From Sipunculus nudus (taxonomy: Eukaryota; Annelida; Sipuncula; Golfingiida; Sipunculidae), in assembly GCA_026874595.1 (NCBI GenBank), contig CM049318.1, positions 13,931,241 through 13,995,240 on the forward strand: a stretch of 64,000 nt of DNA, given 5' to 3'. The notes beneath the pieces were generated by a model, which saw only the letters and a list, made by a program, of their open reading frames with translations, had not been told where the DNA came from and did no database searches. Position 1 is the first letter of the stretch. Every line of letters starts with the position of its first letter. A program made the position numbers and the translations under genes. Below are positions 13,379-27,580 of this stretch, piece after piece.

Positions 13379-14995
13379 ACTAGACATTTCTTGGCACCGC
13401 AGGTGCCAGAGTATCCCCAGACATAGTAGCCCCCCCTTAAAAATAGGCCCCTGTGACCTTGACCTTTGACCTTATGACCCCTAAAATCAATTGGGGTCTT
13501 GCTTTTTCAATGGGACATATATAAGTCAAGTTTGAAATTTATACATCAATTAAAACAGGAATTATCATCCGGAAACTAATTTTTTGACAGATGGCTCCTG
13601 TGAATTTCACCTTTGACCTTGTGACCTAAAATTTGATAGGGGTCTTCCACTCTTGGAAGATGAACTATATGTGCAAGATGAAAGATCTAAGATGAATTGT
13701 TTGGCTGAAAATGCATCCACAATCTTTTTAAAGATGTGTCCTGTGACCTTGACCTTTGACCTCATGACCCCAAAATCTATTCGGGTCTTGCTTTTCCAAT
13801 TGGTCATATACAAGTCAAGTTTGAAATCCATACATCAATAAAAGCAGGAATTATCATCCAGAAACTAATTTTTGGACAGATGGCTTCTGTGACCTTCACC
13901 TTTGACGTTGTTACCACAAAATTGATAGGGGTCTTCCTCTATTGGCAGATGTACTATATGTGCAAGATGAAAGGTCTGAGATGAAATTTTTGGCTAAAAT
14001 TGCATCCACAATCTTTTTAAAGATGTGTCCTGTGACCTTGACCTTTGACCTTATGACCCCAAAATCATTTGGAGTCTTGCTTTTTCAATGGGACATATAT
14101 AAGTGAAGTTTGAAATCAATACATCGATAAAAGCAGGAATTATCATCAAGAAACTAATTTTTTGACAGATAGCTCCTGTGGCCTTGACCTCTGACCCCAA
14201 AATTGATATGGATCATCCACTATTGGCAAGTGAGCTATATATTCAAGATCGAAGACCTGGGATGAAAGTTTGGCTTAAAATGCATCCACAGTATCTTTTA
14301 AGATGCAAGTCCAGTGACCTTGACTTTTGACCTCATGACTCTAGAACCTATAGGGTTCTTACTTTAGTGGTGGGCCATACATAAATCACGTTTGAAATCC
14401 ATATGGCTATCAACACTGGAGATGTCATTAGAGGTGTGTGATTTTCACCAAATATGGACACATTAAAGGTCAAGGCCACTCTCATGGTAAAGGTCATGAC
14501 CCAAATGTAAATAGACCTCATCCCATAACCCATCTCATTACATGTGCATAATATGAAAGAAATCTGTCCATTAGTTTTTGACTTATAATGCTTACAGTAC
14601 TGTCAAGTGGCAATTATGGGGGTATTAAAAGGCGTAAAAACAAGAAAGGATAATAGGTGGTGCCACCAGTTTCTGGTATATCACAAGGCTATCCAAGATC
14701 TTTGATCACCTTGATTTTTGGACCAGTCCATGCAAGCTTACTTGAGATATTTAAGAATTTGTGTTATATTCAGCAAAAATGGACCTACTCAAGGTCAAGG
14801 TCACTCCCCTAGCATAGGTCATGACCCCATTTTAAATAGGCTTCATCCCCTTACCTATATCTATACAAATGTACAGTTTGAAAAAGATCAGTGAAATATT
14901 TTTGAGTTATCATGCTCACAAGGTTTTTCTGCAGCGGCGGCGGGACCGTCATGAAACCTTAGTATCCTGACTTTTTCTGGGGATACAATAATTCT
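13379..14995 (+). repeat. Tandem-repeat element with about 290-base units rich in TGACCT half-sites
   Basis: It opens with AAACTAGACATTTCTTGGCA and the hairpin TGGCACC-GCA-GGTGCCA. Full TGACCTTGACCTTTGACCT motifs lie at 13454, 13744 and 14033 (spacing 290 and 289), with a one-base variant at 14315. Between them, at about half spacing, are weaker versions (13603, 13890, 14180), so each 290-base unit is a diverged dimer. The last third (14590-14995) matches the middle of the 57-59.4 kb cluster and ends in a GGCGGCGGG-rich sequence. Confidence 0.7.
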
Positions 14996-15639
14996 TTTTC
15001 AAAATTAATAAAGGTTAGCAAAGGCGGATGGAGCAAAATAAATATATACATCAAACAAGACCCTGAAATAAATAAACAAGATCCTGGGTTGAGAATTTAA
15101 CCTTGCAAGGGTGAGATTAAGATTTCACAAAGGCAGATTAAAATCTGCCTGAATTTTAATAACAATCAGGCCTTGTCCATGCTGCATATGTGATGTTTTT
15201 AGTCTCTGCACTTTGATCTACGTGACCTGGCTTGTAACATCCTGATTTTAGTCTGTATGGAAAAAGGCAGACCTTGATAGCAGCCATTTATGGATAAATT
15301 GGGAAGATTAACTGGTCAGGGTTCGATAAGGCCCAGGGACCAGAAACATAATCCAAAGAGTGTATCACGCTTATTTGTTTATACCAAACAATTTATAAGT
15401 CTTCAAACATTTATACTGGTTAATATACTGGTAACAGGTTCCATGAACCTGTCAAAAAATGGATTGAGGCATTATAAAGTACAGTGATTTTCATCAATGA
15501 ATATGTAATGTTATGATTTATCATCAGTAAAAATTGACTGGCCTCAACCTTCATTAATCGGTTGTTTAGGAGTATGACACTTCAGACTAAAACAGACAGG
15601 TCTGTATACCGTATATTGTCTCTTCTGATATACAGACAG
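14996..15639. other. No gene recognised
   Basis: Unremarkable AT-rich sequence with one 65-codon frame (15290-15487) that lacks any recognisable motif. Confidence 0.4.
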
Positions 15640-15640
15640 A

Positions 15641-15855
15641 CCTCTATTTACAAGTATATTTTGTGGAACCCCACAATTGTGACCACCTTGGGGACTGACC
15701 AAAGTTGTCATAACTTGGGGATGGTCCTATTTGTGAAACTCTTTAAGTTACCTGGATCATATATTCTTGACTATGAAAAGTGAATGTGATAATGTGGGTG
15801 GTCGCAATGGCAGGGTGGTCACAAGGTGGGATTCCTCTGCACTTCAGTGTAGTAA
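15641..15855. mobile_element. Small inverted-repeat element (mariner/Tc1-like MITE remnant)
   Basis: TACAGACAGACCTC near 15641 and, inverted at the right, TACACTGAAGTGCAGAGGA form diverged ends. Inside them GGAACCCCACAATTGTGACC (left) faces GGAATCCCACCTTGTGACC (right, minus strand). Diverged, with no open frame. Confidence 0.45.
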
Positions 15856-16983
15856 GTTACCATAAGGGTGAAGTTATTTTCTCAAGTTTGTGTGCATAAA
15901 TTTTATCTTAGCAAATTTCCTCATTACAAAGCATAGGTTATCTGCAACTTTGTATAGATTTTGACAGATAGCACTGCAAGATAGGATCATCAGAGTTTTG
16001 GAACCAACCCAACCAATCATCAATTATAATTAATCACCAGCCAATCTTGGCCTCATCACTATATCAAATCATGGAAAAAGCAATTTAAACTTATACATGT
16101 GTACATTAAACAAAATAAATTTATTGACCTCTGATATATATTCTTAGTATTTACTTAAATGTATGTACAGTTTCAACATTAGCAGCATAACTCTCCATGT
16201 GTTCTTGTACCAACCTAACTTTGGGCTAAAGACCTATTGGTATTAAGTTTTTAAACACTAGGTTTAATATTTCATTTACTTATACTATCTATTTTGTTTA
16301 TAAAATATTCTTTACCTCATGCTTACCTTTTTATTTGACTATCTGACAAAAAATGTATAAAGACCAGAATATCAAATTTATTTTAAAATACAAGTCAGTA
16401 ACAGCAGCTGGATGAATGACAGCTGTGGGTCATGTGACTATCATGTGATCTGGCAGTAAATTAGCTCTAGAGAATTGAAACACAGACAGGCATGCAATAT
16501 TACCTCCAGTTGGCCTGACATCAGAATTCTCCCGGTGTTCAGACAGCAACATTCACTGTAGCTACAAGATCACAGGTCAGACTGTGGTCACCTTTATCTC
16601 AAAGCCACAGCAATATAATGGTTTAACAAATCTGATTTGTCAGACAAACCTGGAACAGAAGCAGGTTTGGGACACGGCCTTTTGGGATTAAGAGATTTTA
16701 TTGTTTCAGACAAGTGTTATCGGTTGATCGTCTGTCCAGCCTTCAAAAAGAAATGTATACATATATATATAATATATGTAATATATTATATAATATATGT
16801 AATACCTGTTTGTAAACAACTGGGTAAACCAGAATATATATGCAAACAAATGCGAATAATAAGTCTAAAATCTAGATCTAACATGACCTGCTTTAGAAAA
16901 ACAAAAAAGGTGGTGAAAATAAATAACTATAAGAGACTGCACTCAGAGAGACTGCAAGCTCTCCGCCAATATTCATGGTTGGT
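15856..16983. other. No confident gene; 120-codon frame noted
   Basis: A frame from 16637 to 16999 (120 codons) runs through an (AT)-rich run and into the SINE. Its composition (IYIIYVIYYIIYVI) comes from the repeat, so it is not taken as a gene. Confidence 0.4.
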
Positions 16984-17345
16984 AAGCGTGGTGGCATAAT
17001 GGTAAAGGGCACTGGACTTGTGCCCTCAAGGTTGTGGGTTCACATCCCATTCTGAAGGCCGTCTGCGTTGACTCATAGGCAAAGTCTTTACCACAAGGGT
17101 GGGCTCTCTCGACACAGGAGTGAATGGGGTCTGGTCATGGGAGGAAGGCAAAGGTTGAACTCATAACCTCCTAGAGCCTGATATGGCTGCTTGGGTTGTA
17201 TGTTCCCCAGTGAGCTAAGAAAAGCTACAAGAATGAACAAGCCCGAAAGACCAAGAAAGCAAAGTGTAAAGTTGGATGAGACTAACATTGTTGGTGATAT
17301 CACACTATGAACCCCTACCTTTACCTTTACCTTCACCTTTATGGT
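16984..17345 (+). mobile_element. tRNA-derived SINE
   Basis: A tRNA-like head has an A box TGGCATAATGG (16992-17002), an anticodon-type stem GGGCAC/GTGCCC with a 7-base loop, and a B box GGTTCACATCC (17037-17047), at normal pol III promoter spacing. A tRNA-unrelated body follows, and the 3' tail is a short (ACCTTT)n-like repeat at 17310-17338. Position 33 is G instead of the U expected in a real tRNA, so it is not a functional tRNA gene. Confidence 0.7.
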
Positions 17346-20300
17346 TCATTAACTGCATAGTTTCCTCACAGGTCAGCTCTGCCAGCAAGAACAAAAGCGG
17401 CTTCAACTAGGTCACACCTTCGTATATGGTAGGCATTTCCACCATGTTTAAAAATTTACCCATAAGATGTCCCTGATATTTTAGTTACTACTACAGGTGA
17501 ATGACAAAGGTCTCACCCTTTGACAGGACAAACTGCCCTATCTCCCCAAAGCAGTTGCTCACAGCAAATCAACCAACATTGGCAAAGACATAATACCTCA
17601 TTGTGGGGGTATAAGTAAGCAAAGAAAATACATGACCAGCAAAGACCAGGAGACAGCTATAACAGTGGAATGGTAGTGTTATAAAGGCGGTCATCCAGTG
17701 GGAGATTGCTGTATAATTATTTAGTCATCACTATCCAGTAAAACTTTCAAACTATTTTACCATAAATAAATCTGGTTAACTAGTTAAAATATAATTGTGG
17801 GTTGTTGGCAGGGGGACCATTTTTAATTGCATATAACATTTATGAATTGTGAAAATATGGAATTATCATTACTGTAGTAATAAGGTTATTAATTGCAAAT
17901 CTTAATTGTTGCTGGGTTCAGGTCTTGATTGCCTAGAGAGCTGGTCATAGATCCATATAAAGTCAACAGTAATGATCATTACATGGGCAGAATTAATTGA
18001 CTGTTGCTGAGCTGATGCTGAGGACTTTGTGTAGATATTAAGCATATTACCACATCAATCAGTGATGGCTCAATAGCAGCAAGACAACAGTGATCGGACA
18101 GCCATACAGTGCTGGCGGCCGGATTAATCAGAAATGTCCAGGGATGAGCGCAGTCTCCACCATAACACAGTGATTGATACAGGATTTGTCAACACATCCC
18201 TGGTTGAGACTATTTTGTCAATGAGAGTAAAAAGCATGATCAGAAATTATACCATCAAAACAATAAGTGCTGAGAACTTGACTAAATCAGCTGTGAGCCT
18301 GCTGTCACCCTGAATAAAGCAGCCACGATCAGTTACAGCAGAAAAAGCAGCTAGTTGCTATGGTGTCTCACTCACTGATTGTAGGAAATATCAGAGGCAA
18401 TATGGGTCCTTTATTAATCAGACAAGGCTTGAATGACTTGGGATCATTTACAGGCTGGTGGGCACTATATTCACCAGTCAGTAAAATGTGCCAGTAACCT
18501 TCAAGCTCATCTTCATCTTCCATTTATAAACAGTGCCACCAGCAGTCTTTCTCCTAACACAAGAGTAAGAAAATTAACCAATGAATGTTCTAAACAAAGA
18601 CCACACACAATAGCAGTTTCTCCTTATAGTTATATATATATATATATGTTTAGTTAAACTTTTCAATATAAATAATAATCAACACTTCATGTTCAAAAAT
18701 CGCTTGGGGATGTCTCTCTCGCTAGCTTTTGGGTTAAGTCATCCTGGACCTCCATTCCAAAATAATGAAGAACATACTCCAGACTAATTGGCCATATACA
18801 GTTGGAGACACCCACGAGACTCCAATTAAACCTAAGAAATTAGCCATAAGCTGAGCAGCTGGCTAGTCTGAACTTGCCAATTTCTTTGCAAATTGTAGTT
18901 TTGTAGTGGACTGTCTTATATATTATGGTGGATATACTGGATAAGTTTCTCACAGCAAAAGGTTGTACAATCAAATTTATAATCATATTATTTCACAGAA
19001 ATTACCTTAAATTTACCTTTAAAATATTCTGCCTAAAATATTGGCCTATGACTTTGATACAAGTTGCTGCTGAATGTCTTTTGTTAAAGATATATGGGCA
19101 CAATTGGTAAGATATATACGTGTTGAAGTAGATCAACTGCAGGAGAGAACTGGTCCAGTCCAGATAGACAGTGCTGCACCAGCAGACTTCATGATCTCTG
19201 ACAGCACTCAAGAATATCAGGGTAACAACAGCCTCTCAACCCTGACTTAAGCCAAGTAAACCAACAAAAAGCATCATTCAGGGACTACTAATACTGATGT
19301 ATTGCCCCCTGGCTACGTGCAAGATCACCGCTAAACAAGCCATAAAAAAAGACAGAGCTTTAATAATACAGCAATCACCCAGCTACAGACTGAAACATCT
19401 GTAATTTTTAACAAACAATATTTATACCACCACGAAATGACAGGAAATACATTTTATTTGTATGAAATCGCCTTTAATAAACCTTTTATTGTATCTTTAT
19501 CATATCCAAATAGTGATAGATAATGAATAATTCCTTATTACACTACAACTTATGATAACTTATGTAGCAGCTAACTGACAAAATTAAAGTATATGTCACC
19601 ATGAGTGCCTTTTAAGATTTTTTTTTTTAATAAAACTGGATTTTTTAGAAGACACTCTCTGCATAATATGTGTTGATTTAATATTTCTTTTTCTTACCCT
19701 TAGAGTCAACATGTGGAAAAGCACTAATCTATGACTTAAGTAACATTTCTTCAAAGCATCAGAGGTTAAGTCAAGACTTATTGCACTGATGGTGGTTTGA
19801 GTAATATGCCTTATTTAAGTGGTTTGATTTGAAACTAAAAGCTAGGCAGCAGGCATCATGAATGAAAGGCTCATTCAGGTATGAAACTTGAAAGAGTTTC
19901 TGATCCAACCAGGCATTCCACTACATGCAGTGCCACCTATATTTGCCTAGCTGAACTAAACTGAATAACCTATAAAAGACTTGTCATGTCTATATAGCCA
20001 TAAAATAAATAGACCAAAAAGATGTGATAAGTTTTTGAACAAATACACAACATAAATGTCCACCAATATCAACAACTCAATGCATCTTATTGTTCCAGTA
20101 ATATGAGTGATTAGAACCAGATACGGTTTCACATTCAATGGTGCTGATCCATGGACAATATTCATATTTTTTACATTACCAGTAAGTTTTTTTTTTAATT
20201 AGTCCAACATACAGATTTATGTCTGAAGTACCTGACCAATGAAGATTCAGATATAAAGACATGGTCAAGGTAGCATTCATTACCATCTTTATGATTCCTA

Positions 20301-23300
20301 ATTTCAATAAATTATAATTTACCATTTTTGTCACAAAGCATGTACGGTAATAATAATTTTATAATTCTGGCTGGATTAGAAGAATCATTATTCCTCTCAC
20401 CAACATTTTGGTGACTAATCAAATGATCACATATTCAATCATACTGTATTAATGGGAAATTCATCAGTTAAAAGTCGCATCAATTAAATTGCCATATGTA
20501 TTCATCTGATCATAAACCTAATTGGTTTGTAAGCAGGTTATCACCAAGCAGCCACCTTTGTGATGGCCATGATGGAATCATTATGAATGGAATGGAGAGT
20601 CAATGGTACTTGTGGTACATGGTACCTAAGGAATACCAATGGATGCTGGTTCTACAGCTCTAGGTTTTAAATCTGTTTATATCTTAGCAATTTTGTGGAG
20701 GACCACAGGTAAAGATCTTAACCATTAGAATTTGTAGAGCAAGTAATGGTAATGAATAACTAAAAAATATTTACCTATTAATTACAGAGTTGGGATTTGC
20801 TCCAGGTGCATGTAAAAAAATTGTTTCTGAAAACCCCTGGCAAAGGTACTAACCACAATATTTCAGAAGCATGCTTAGGTGAAATACCAAATTAATAGGA
20901 GTAACTATGATCATATACTTAATAACTTGCACTGTATGACCTAAAGTGTTTCTTTTGGACACCCGCGCTTAAGGTTTTCATACAAATGTGGAAGGTTCTA
21001 TAATTTTGAACTTGTGCTTATGATGGGGAGAAGGATATTGTTTGAAGAAAATAACTTCCTGTCAAATCTTTTAAGGTAAACAACTAAACATTGTTTTTCT
21101 CTTGAGAAGGAACAACCCCAACTAAATCTTAAGTTAATTATGACCAACACAGAAATGCCAGAATAAAAACCAAGCATCTCCATTCATTGCAATGAAATCA
21201 ATAATGGAACTTCAGGGAGGAAATATCATTGGTATTCAACAACTGTCTGGTTCATCACCCTTATCTGGCACTGCAACCTCCGGAAATGCAAAAGTAGCAA
21301 TGACAGAGTCAGCTAGACAAGTTGTATTAATCCAGCTGACCAACTGGAGGGATGCGGCGGAGACTTTCAATGGCTGCGCTGGAGCCTCTTGTTGAGCAGA
21401 GGAGGACGAGTAATTCAATTGGTAAACTGATCATGTGGTCCCAAGTGGATTTCCATCCTAAAATCCTGCATTGATCCGAGGTTTAAGTGATTAAAATACT
21501 AAAAACTCCAGTCAATGTTGATTCCTACGAATGACCAGGAAACTACTTAAGTTTCCAATATCAAATCATCTTAAAATACAAATTTCTACAATTATTTTCT
21601 TTACATAAAACGACATATATATAAGCTGAACCATAGTGGGACTCCAAAAATAAATCATCATATTTTATCATAATGCCACAATTCCAATATCCCAAATGAA
21701 ATGGGATACATACTGAGAAACAAAAGCTACTGGTGTTTTGTATGGTCCCAGTATGCATATTCCACATTTTATTACTTGCCACTATTAATATGGATAGCCT
21801 TTTTCCACGAGTTTCAACACAATGACTAGAAAAATCTCTTTTCATACCTTTCCCATCTTCAAGGTATGATGTCATTTGAGAATCTGGTTTGTCACAGATA
21901 TTTGTCACAGATATTCATGGAGTTTGATAGGTCAGGCAGGCTTCTGCCTAGTACTGATGGTACACAGGACTTTGACATCTCAACATGATCCGAAGAATGC
22001 CTCAGGAACAATCAAATACGGCCCTAATTACCTGCCATCATAACACTAACAAGGTCCTCCACATGGACACCTCTGCCCAAGGACTGACATAATTATTAAC
22101 TTCATCACTGTAATGCCCAACCCCAACCTAGGAAGGATGAGAAATCAATACTTAAACTTAACATATATATCCCTCCATTAACACCCGCTGGATGACCCCG
22201 GGGATTTTCAGTGGCATCATACTAGCAACGGCCATGACTTGGTTGGGCCATGACTTGGTTGAACTTGAGTAGTTCTTCATCATGGACAGATATCTGTTAC
22301 AACTTCCATGAACAGGGCTTGAAAGTAATTTACAGATACCACAAAGCCCACCTGAGGATATTAAAACAAAGAAATGTATTATAAATATATCCAAAGACCA
22401 AACAATGGAAAAGTTCACCACAGAAATGTATTGATCAACCAACACTGATTACATAACAGTACAAAACATCTGATGTAGCCTTTATTCAGTTTTCTGTTCT
22501 TTCATTTAACAAATGTGCATGTTTAGTTTATACCATGTATTATAAATAAAAGTTTTTGGTCATTTTTAGAAAACATAAGAATAATTGTAAAAACCCCTGT
22601 CATCAATTTTAATGAATATCTTTCTGCAGACAGAGGTATCTTTTTTACTGTTGTACATCATCAAAAGCTTTGGCATTTTTTTAAATTCTGATAGTGCAGT
22701 TGTGTTCAAAGTAATGTATAAAAATCGGGGGTGTAAAATCTGACAGTTAACCACAGTTTCTAAGTGTACGAAGCCATCATGCTTGGTAGCCTATGTATGT
22801 TTTCCAATTTGCTGTGCATAAAACTACTATCACAGTTCTGAACACAAGATGCAGCCTACAGTGCTGATATAAAAAAACAGAGAAAAAATTCTAAGGAAGT
22901 CAGAATGATTAATACACTCTGAGGGACATTTTGTTTACCTGCTGTGACAGCCCAGCACAGCGCAGCCTCCTCAAGATGGGTTCCAATGTTTCACATATAT
23001 AAGAACTTACTGAAAATGTCCATTACCATGGTAACCCATTCCACTTACTTAGGTTTTGATGGGCATGCTCATTTAACAGTGTTCCTGGTTATGGTCTGCG
23101 GCTGAGCAAGTCTGTGTTCATTTTACTTTATTGCTTTAAGGTCTGCCTTAAGACTGGGTTACTTCACTGGCAAAAGAGTGGGGATAATAGCCTTGATCAG
23201 TGCCCCCCCCCCCCCCCCACTGTCAAAAAGCAAAACAGCATCCGCAGTTTTTCTTTTAGGTGTATCTCACACATGTTGTGAATGAATGCACTTAGACATA

Positions 23301-26300
23301 GTGGTAGTGGTAGTAACATGACATTTATAATGTATTTAAAATAGGAAAATCAAAACAAGAAAAAGCAAGATTTTAATGAATACATGATAACAAAGGAAGA
23401 CAGAGCTAAAAGATAATGACCTAAGTAATTATTTTAGTAATTATATATTTTGCTCATGAATTTGTCATTTCATATTACATTCATTTTTATAATTTATTTA
23501 TTTTTACATGAAACTTGAATGCTGAACATGATTATATGTAATGTTTCTTTAAATGTGTTAGTCTAAAAAATAACAATTAAAATCACACAGAAATGAATGA
23601 ATTACATGTGTTTTGAATCTGGCTTGAATGAAATAAAGTGTACAGCAGAATCAATGAGCATAATTAATCTCAATGCATTCATGAAGTTTTACTGACATTG
23701 TGCCAACTGTCACTTTAAAGGTACGTCAGCTGTATTTCACCACATGACTCAAAGAATATTCAGACATGGTGAGATTGTCAGTTGCTAGATGCATAAAAAT
23801 AGGTCTTGTTGTCAATTTAGAACTTCCTTGGTCTAACAATTATGTCATAAAAAGGACCCATGCTTCCCTCAGATGACTTTCACGCTAGTGAGATCTAAAT
23901 GTAACATAGCTCTTCTCATATTTATAAGCAATATAAACAAAATATTTCACATAAAGGATTACAGGAGAAAAAAAGATAAACTAAGAGATGGTGTTTTCTA
24001 TATGATACATTGTGCAAAATGGACGCTCAGAAATGATCTGGACAGCGTGTCAGCGACAGATCAGGAAGAGGAAGGAAGGCGATTCTGGTACTCGGGATGG
24101 TGTAATAAGTGTCAGGAAAGAACAATAATGAAACTGAGGGCCAAAATAATTGAATCAGGTTACATCAAATTCAATAAATTTGATTCAAACCTTCTGTCTC
24201 ACCATGTGAAAAAGAAAATGACATTACCAGAACGGTGAAAGCTTATGCAGTCATTCAAACTGAAGTAAAAAAGTGAAAGGTCCAACACTGCACAGAGTGA
24301 CTGGAATACTAATATCTCTAAAGGAAACACCGGCCCAGATCAAGGTTATAAATGATGAGTTTTTCATTATTGTGTGATGTATTTGGTGATTCTTTATTCA
24401 CTACAACCTGCGTTTCTATTCTGTCATCAAGAAACAGAAAAAAAATGATCACACAAATATCTAATCTATCACTGTGGGTCATCCTCAGGGTAGTTTAAGA
24501 CTGGTACAACTTGTGAACATCATTCACACACTCCATGAACAGAGAACCCATTCACACCAACGCATTATTGCTATGGCTGGAGTTAAGGTCAGGCATAAAT
24601 AATAAATAAGCTAACATGGGCCTTTGGATTAAAGTGAAAGAAAAGCACAGTGACATCCAGGCAAGGTGCGTTTAAGGCATTAAGTCATTCCTAGCCACAG
24701 CCTGCTTGTTTATTACATCACCGACTCAACGCTAGTTGCGGTGATGCATTCACAGTCACTTTGGCATTATACACCCTCCTTATCAATTACTGCATCAGAA
24801 TGAAATCAGTTCCGGTTTTTCTTACAGCACTTCCCCTTGCTCCAAAATATACTCAGTGGTGCCAAACAAGTTGGGAGTAAAAATAATTTTGGGTTTTTTT
24901 TAATCAATAGACCATGTTACCTGCAGGTGGACCAATATATAGCGAATGAACCAGAAGGTGTTTTACCAGTAAATGGACATGAAAATCTGTTTTTTATTTA
25001 AACATTTTTTTTTTTGCTTTATTTCTAAAGCAATAAAGCTTACCTTTTTAGCCCATTGGTGGAATCGGACAATGGTTGCAATTATCAAATGGCAAAATTA
25101 TACTCTCCTTAGTTTGAATTTCATATTTTAGTTCAAAATTAGCTATAACTTTTATAAAAGATATTGCAAATAATAATGACAGCCTTAGATGACATTCTTG
25201 AACTAGAGACATATATCTAGTGTCAGATCAATGCAGAGAAACCAGTCACAGCGGTAATAGTACACTTACACTATCATATCATAGCGATTATATTACTTAT
25301 ACTTTTTCACCTTTCCAAAGCCTTTGGCAAAGGTAAGGCATTACTAATGGTTTGCTTTTCCGCAGAAAATGTTGTATTTCTGCTAAAGATGCATCCTACC
25401 ACCATATCAAACTTTCAGTCAGACTTCGCTCAGTGTAAACCTGATTCTGTCATCTTACATGCCATCCTAAATCACACTTGTGTGCAAAAATAATGTTTTC
25501 AATAGTGACACTGTTATAGGAGATGAGGGCCAAAATCTGGAACGTATAAGAAATTATAGACCCTCTTTAAAGGAAAATAAAGGAAATTTAGGGAGTTGGT
25601 GGAAGACCACCTGTTAAATATTTTGTTTCTGTGTCAATTTTATTACTACTTATCAGCAGCTAATTTGTTCACCTTTCCAACAGATTGGTATAAAAAAGGA
25701 AAATGCCTTTCCATTCACATGTCTGACTGTCTGAGACAGGCGGAAAGGCATTATGACAACTGGTGAACCCCTGTATCATTTTCTTGTGACCTCTGTTATG
25801 TCATGCATATATGTATGAATCCCCTGTATCACAGTGATATAGACAGCAAAGGGGCCCCTTCCAAAGACCCAGTAGTTTTAAAGACAGCTCTTTCAAGATG
25901 AGTTAAAAAGGTGAGTTCTTAGTTTAAGGGAACATATTCACCAGTGTTAACATAGATAAGTCAAGATTTAATTACTCATGTAAAAGAAATATGCCTTACA
26001 GACCTTAGTTTAGGTTTCCATGGAGATTTTTTAAGGACCTCTCAGGTTGTCAAGTTAGAAGATTCCAGGTCCAATGGTTACGATTTGAGCCCTGTTAACC
26101 GATGACCAGATCTTTGAAGGTCTCAAAAATAAAGATAAAAATGTGTAAAATTAAAAAATGTCTGGGTGGTGCCACAAGTCAACAGGAACTGATGAAACAC
26201 TCCATTAAGAATATGCATGTACATACAAAGAATCATGTTGATCAATGCACTATGTTCTAACATGTCAATCATATGTAACTTTAGCAGTGATCATACCAGC

Positions 26301-26546
26301 CCAGACAGCTCTCAGTAGATTAATCATTAGTGACCATGTACGCAGGAACTTGAAGCACATAATTTGTCCAAGTTACGTATACATGTACACCTCATAACAA
26401 ATATTAATCTACTTTTACAAAGTATGACAAAATGATAAAACTACTTTTTATTTATTTAAAAGACAGAACATTTCAGGAAGAACAAGGATTAACATATTGT
26501 TGTGGATGGAAATGTAGATATTTTATCTTCAACCTATGCATAATCA
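17346..26546. other. Gene-poor 9 kb, no confident gene
   Basis: It holds AT microsatellites (18632-18647), a C16 homopolymer (23203-23218) and scattered short frames. The longest, 23873-24238 (121 codons, plus), shows no motif. The plus frame at 21192-21395 and its minus-strand shadow look somewhat protein-like but have no supporting splice structure. On the minus strand a strong acceptor (TAATATCCTCAG) precedes 22160-22352, but no matching donor was found. Confidence 0.4.
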
Positions 26547-26958
26547 GGGTTCGCAGGTTTCAGCAAGCACCTAGGTATAACCTGTGTTTTACCTCGGTAA
26601 AACCTGGGCTGGGTAAAACATATTTTACCCAGGTATTACCCAGGATTTCTGGATTTTACCCCTCATTTGGAATTTCTAATGATAAAAGTGATCAATGTGC
26701 TCTACACAGCCAAACATGAATTCAAGTGTGAGTGGTAAATGGCTCTTTATATACAGGGTCATAGTGGTCAGAGTCACTTGGTTTGCTACCATTATTCACA
26801 AAATGTGATTATAACTGCTGACCAATCAGAAAGTTTGGGTAAAACACCGGACAAAACTCTGGATAAATCACTTATAAAACCTGGATAAAATACCTTTAGC
26901 CCAGGTGTTACCCACTGGGTTGGATAACATAGGTTTGACCCAGGTCAAATACTGATCC
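26547..26958. mobile_element. Element with repeated GGTAAAACC/CCTGGGTAAAA motifs
   Basis: It starts CAGGGTTCGCAGG and ends GATCCTG. Inside, ACCTGG, GGTAAAAC and TTTTACCC motifs recur many times on both strands. A start of CAGGG is common in hAT elements. The 8-base flanks (TGCATAAT / CACACAAT) agree at only 5 positions, so the class is unproven. Confidence 0.4.
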
Positions 26959-27177
26959 TGCACACAATCAAACACTGAACATTTAGATTGTACAACCACC
27001 ATGTAGTCACACTGCAGACTTGATAGCTTAATTCTGTTAATGACACATTAATGCTGACACAGTCCAGCTAACAACAGCTGCACATGAATAACTGAAACTA
27101 AAAGTTTTCACAAACACTGGCACTGTACCCTAGTATGAGAACCCACGTCCAAATTCCAGTCTTGGTGATACTTTATA

Positions 27178-27580
27178 CAGTAGGGCTTCATTTATCTGAA
27201 AAGCACGGGAGACATGTTTTTAGTCTGAAGAAATAATCATTCGGGAAAACAGATTTCAAAGGATTCACCATGATTAATCAAATACAAGACGTTTTCAGAT
27301 ACTGACAGTTTAAAATATGTCTTGACATCAATATATTGGTGAAATTTTCCTTCAATTTAATCAATATATGATATAAAATACAATGAAATTATTGCTTATT
27401 GGTCCTGGAAATTAAATTTGCATCACTTGCGCCTACCTGCTTGGATTTTTTTACAAACTTTTCAAATTTATGTTCATTATTTCAGATTTCTGATAAATGA
27501 TAAAAATATTGGTTCTCAGTTTTAATATCAGATACAGGATTTCTGATGTGCGGATAAACAACACTCTAAAGATTTTTCCT
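27178..27580. mobile_element. Tigger/pogo-like MITE
   Basis: The left end TACAGTAGGGCTTCATTTAT and the right end, read inverted, AGAGTGTTGTTTATCCGCAC share the TTTATC core seen in pogo-type ends. Diverged; no ORF of note. Confidence 0.4.

Noticed and set aside
16637-16999. 120-codon plus-strand frame
   Set aside because: It runs through an AT microsatellite and into the tRNA-derived SINE.
16984-17060. tRNA gene
   Set aside because: A and B boxes are good, but base 33 is G, the acceptor stem does not pair well and a SINE body follows.
22158-22360. Possible minus-strand exon after a strong acceptor
   Set aside because: The phase expected from the 35362 donor gives a stop after 23 codons, and no donor is present.
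23873-24238. 121-codon plus-strand frame
   Set aside because: No recognisable motif or splice context, and composition like AT-rich background; one frame this long is expected by chance in 64 kb.
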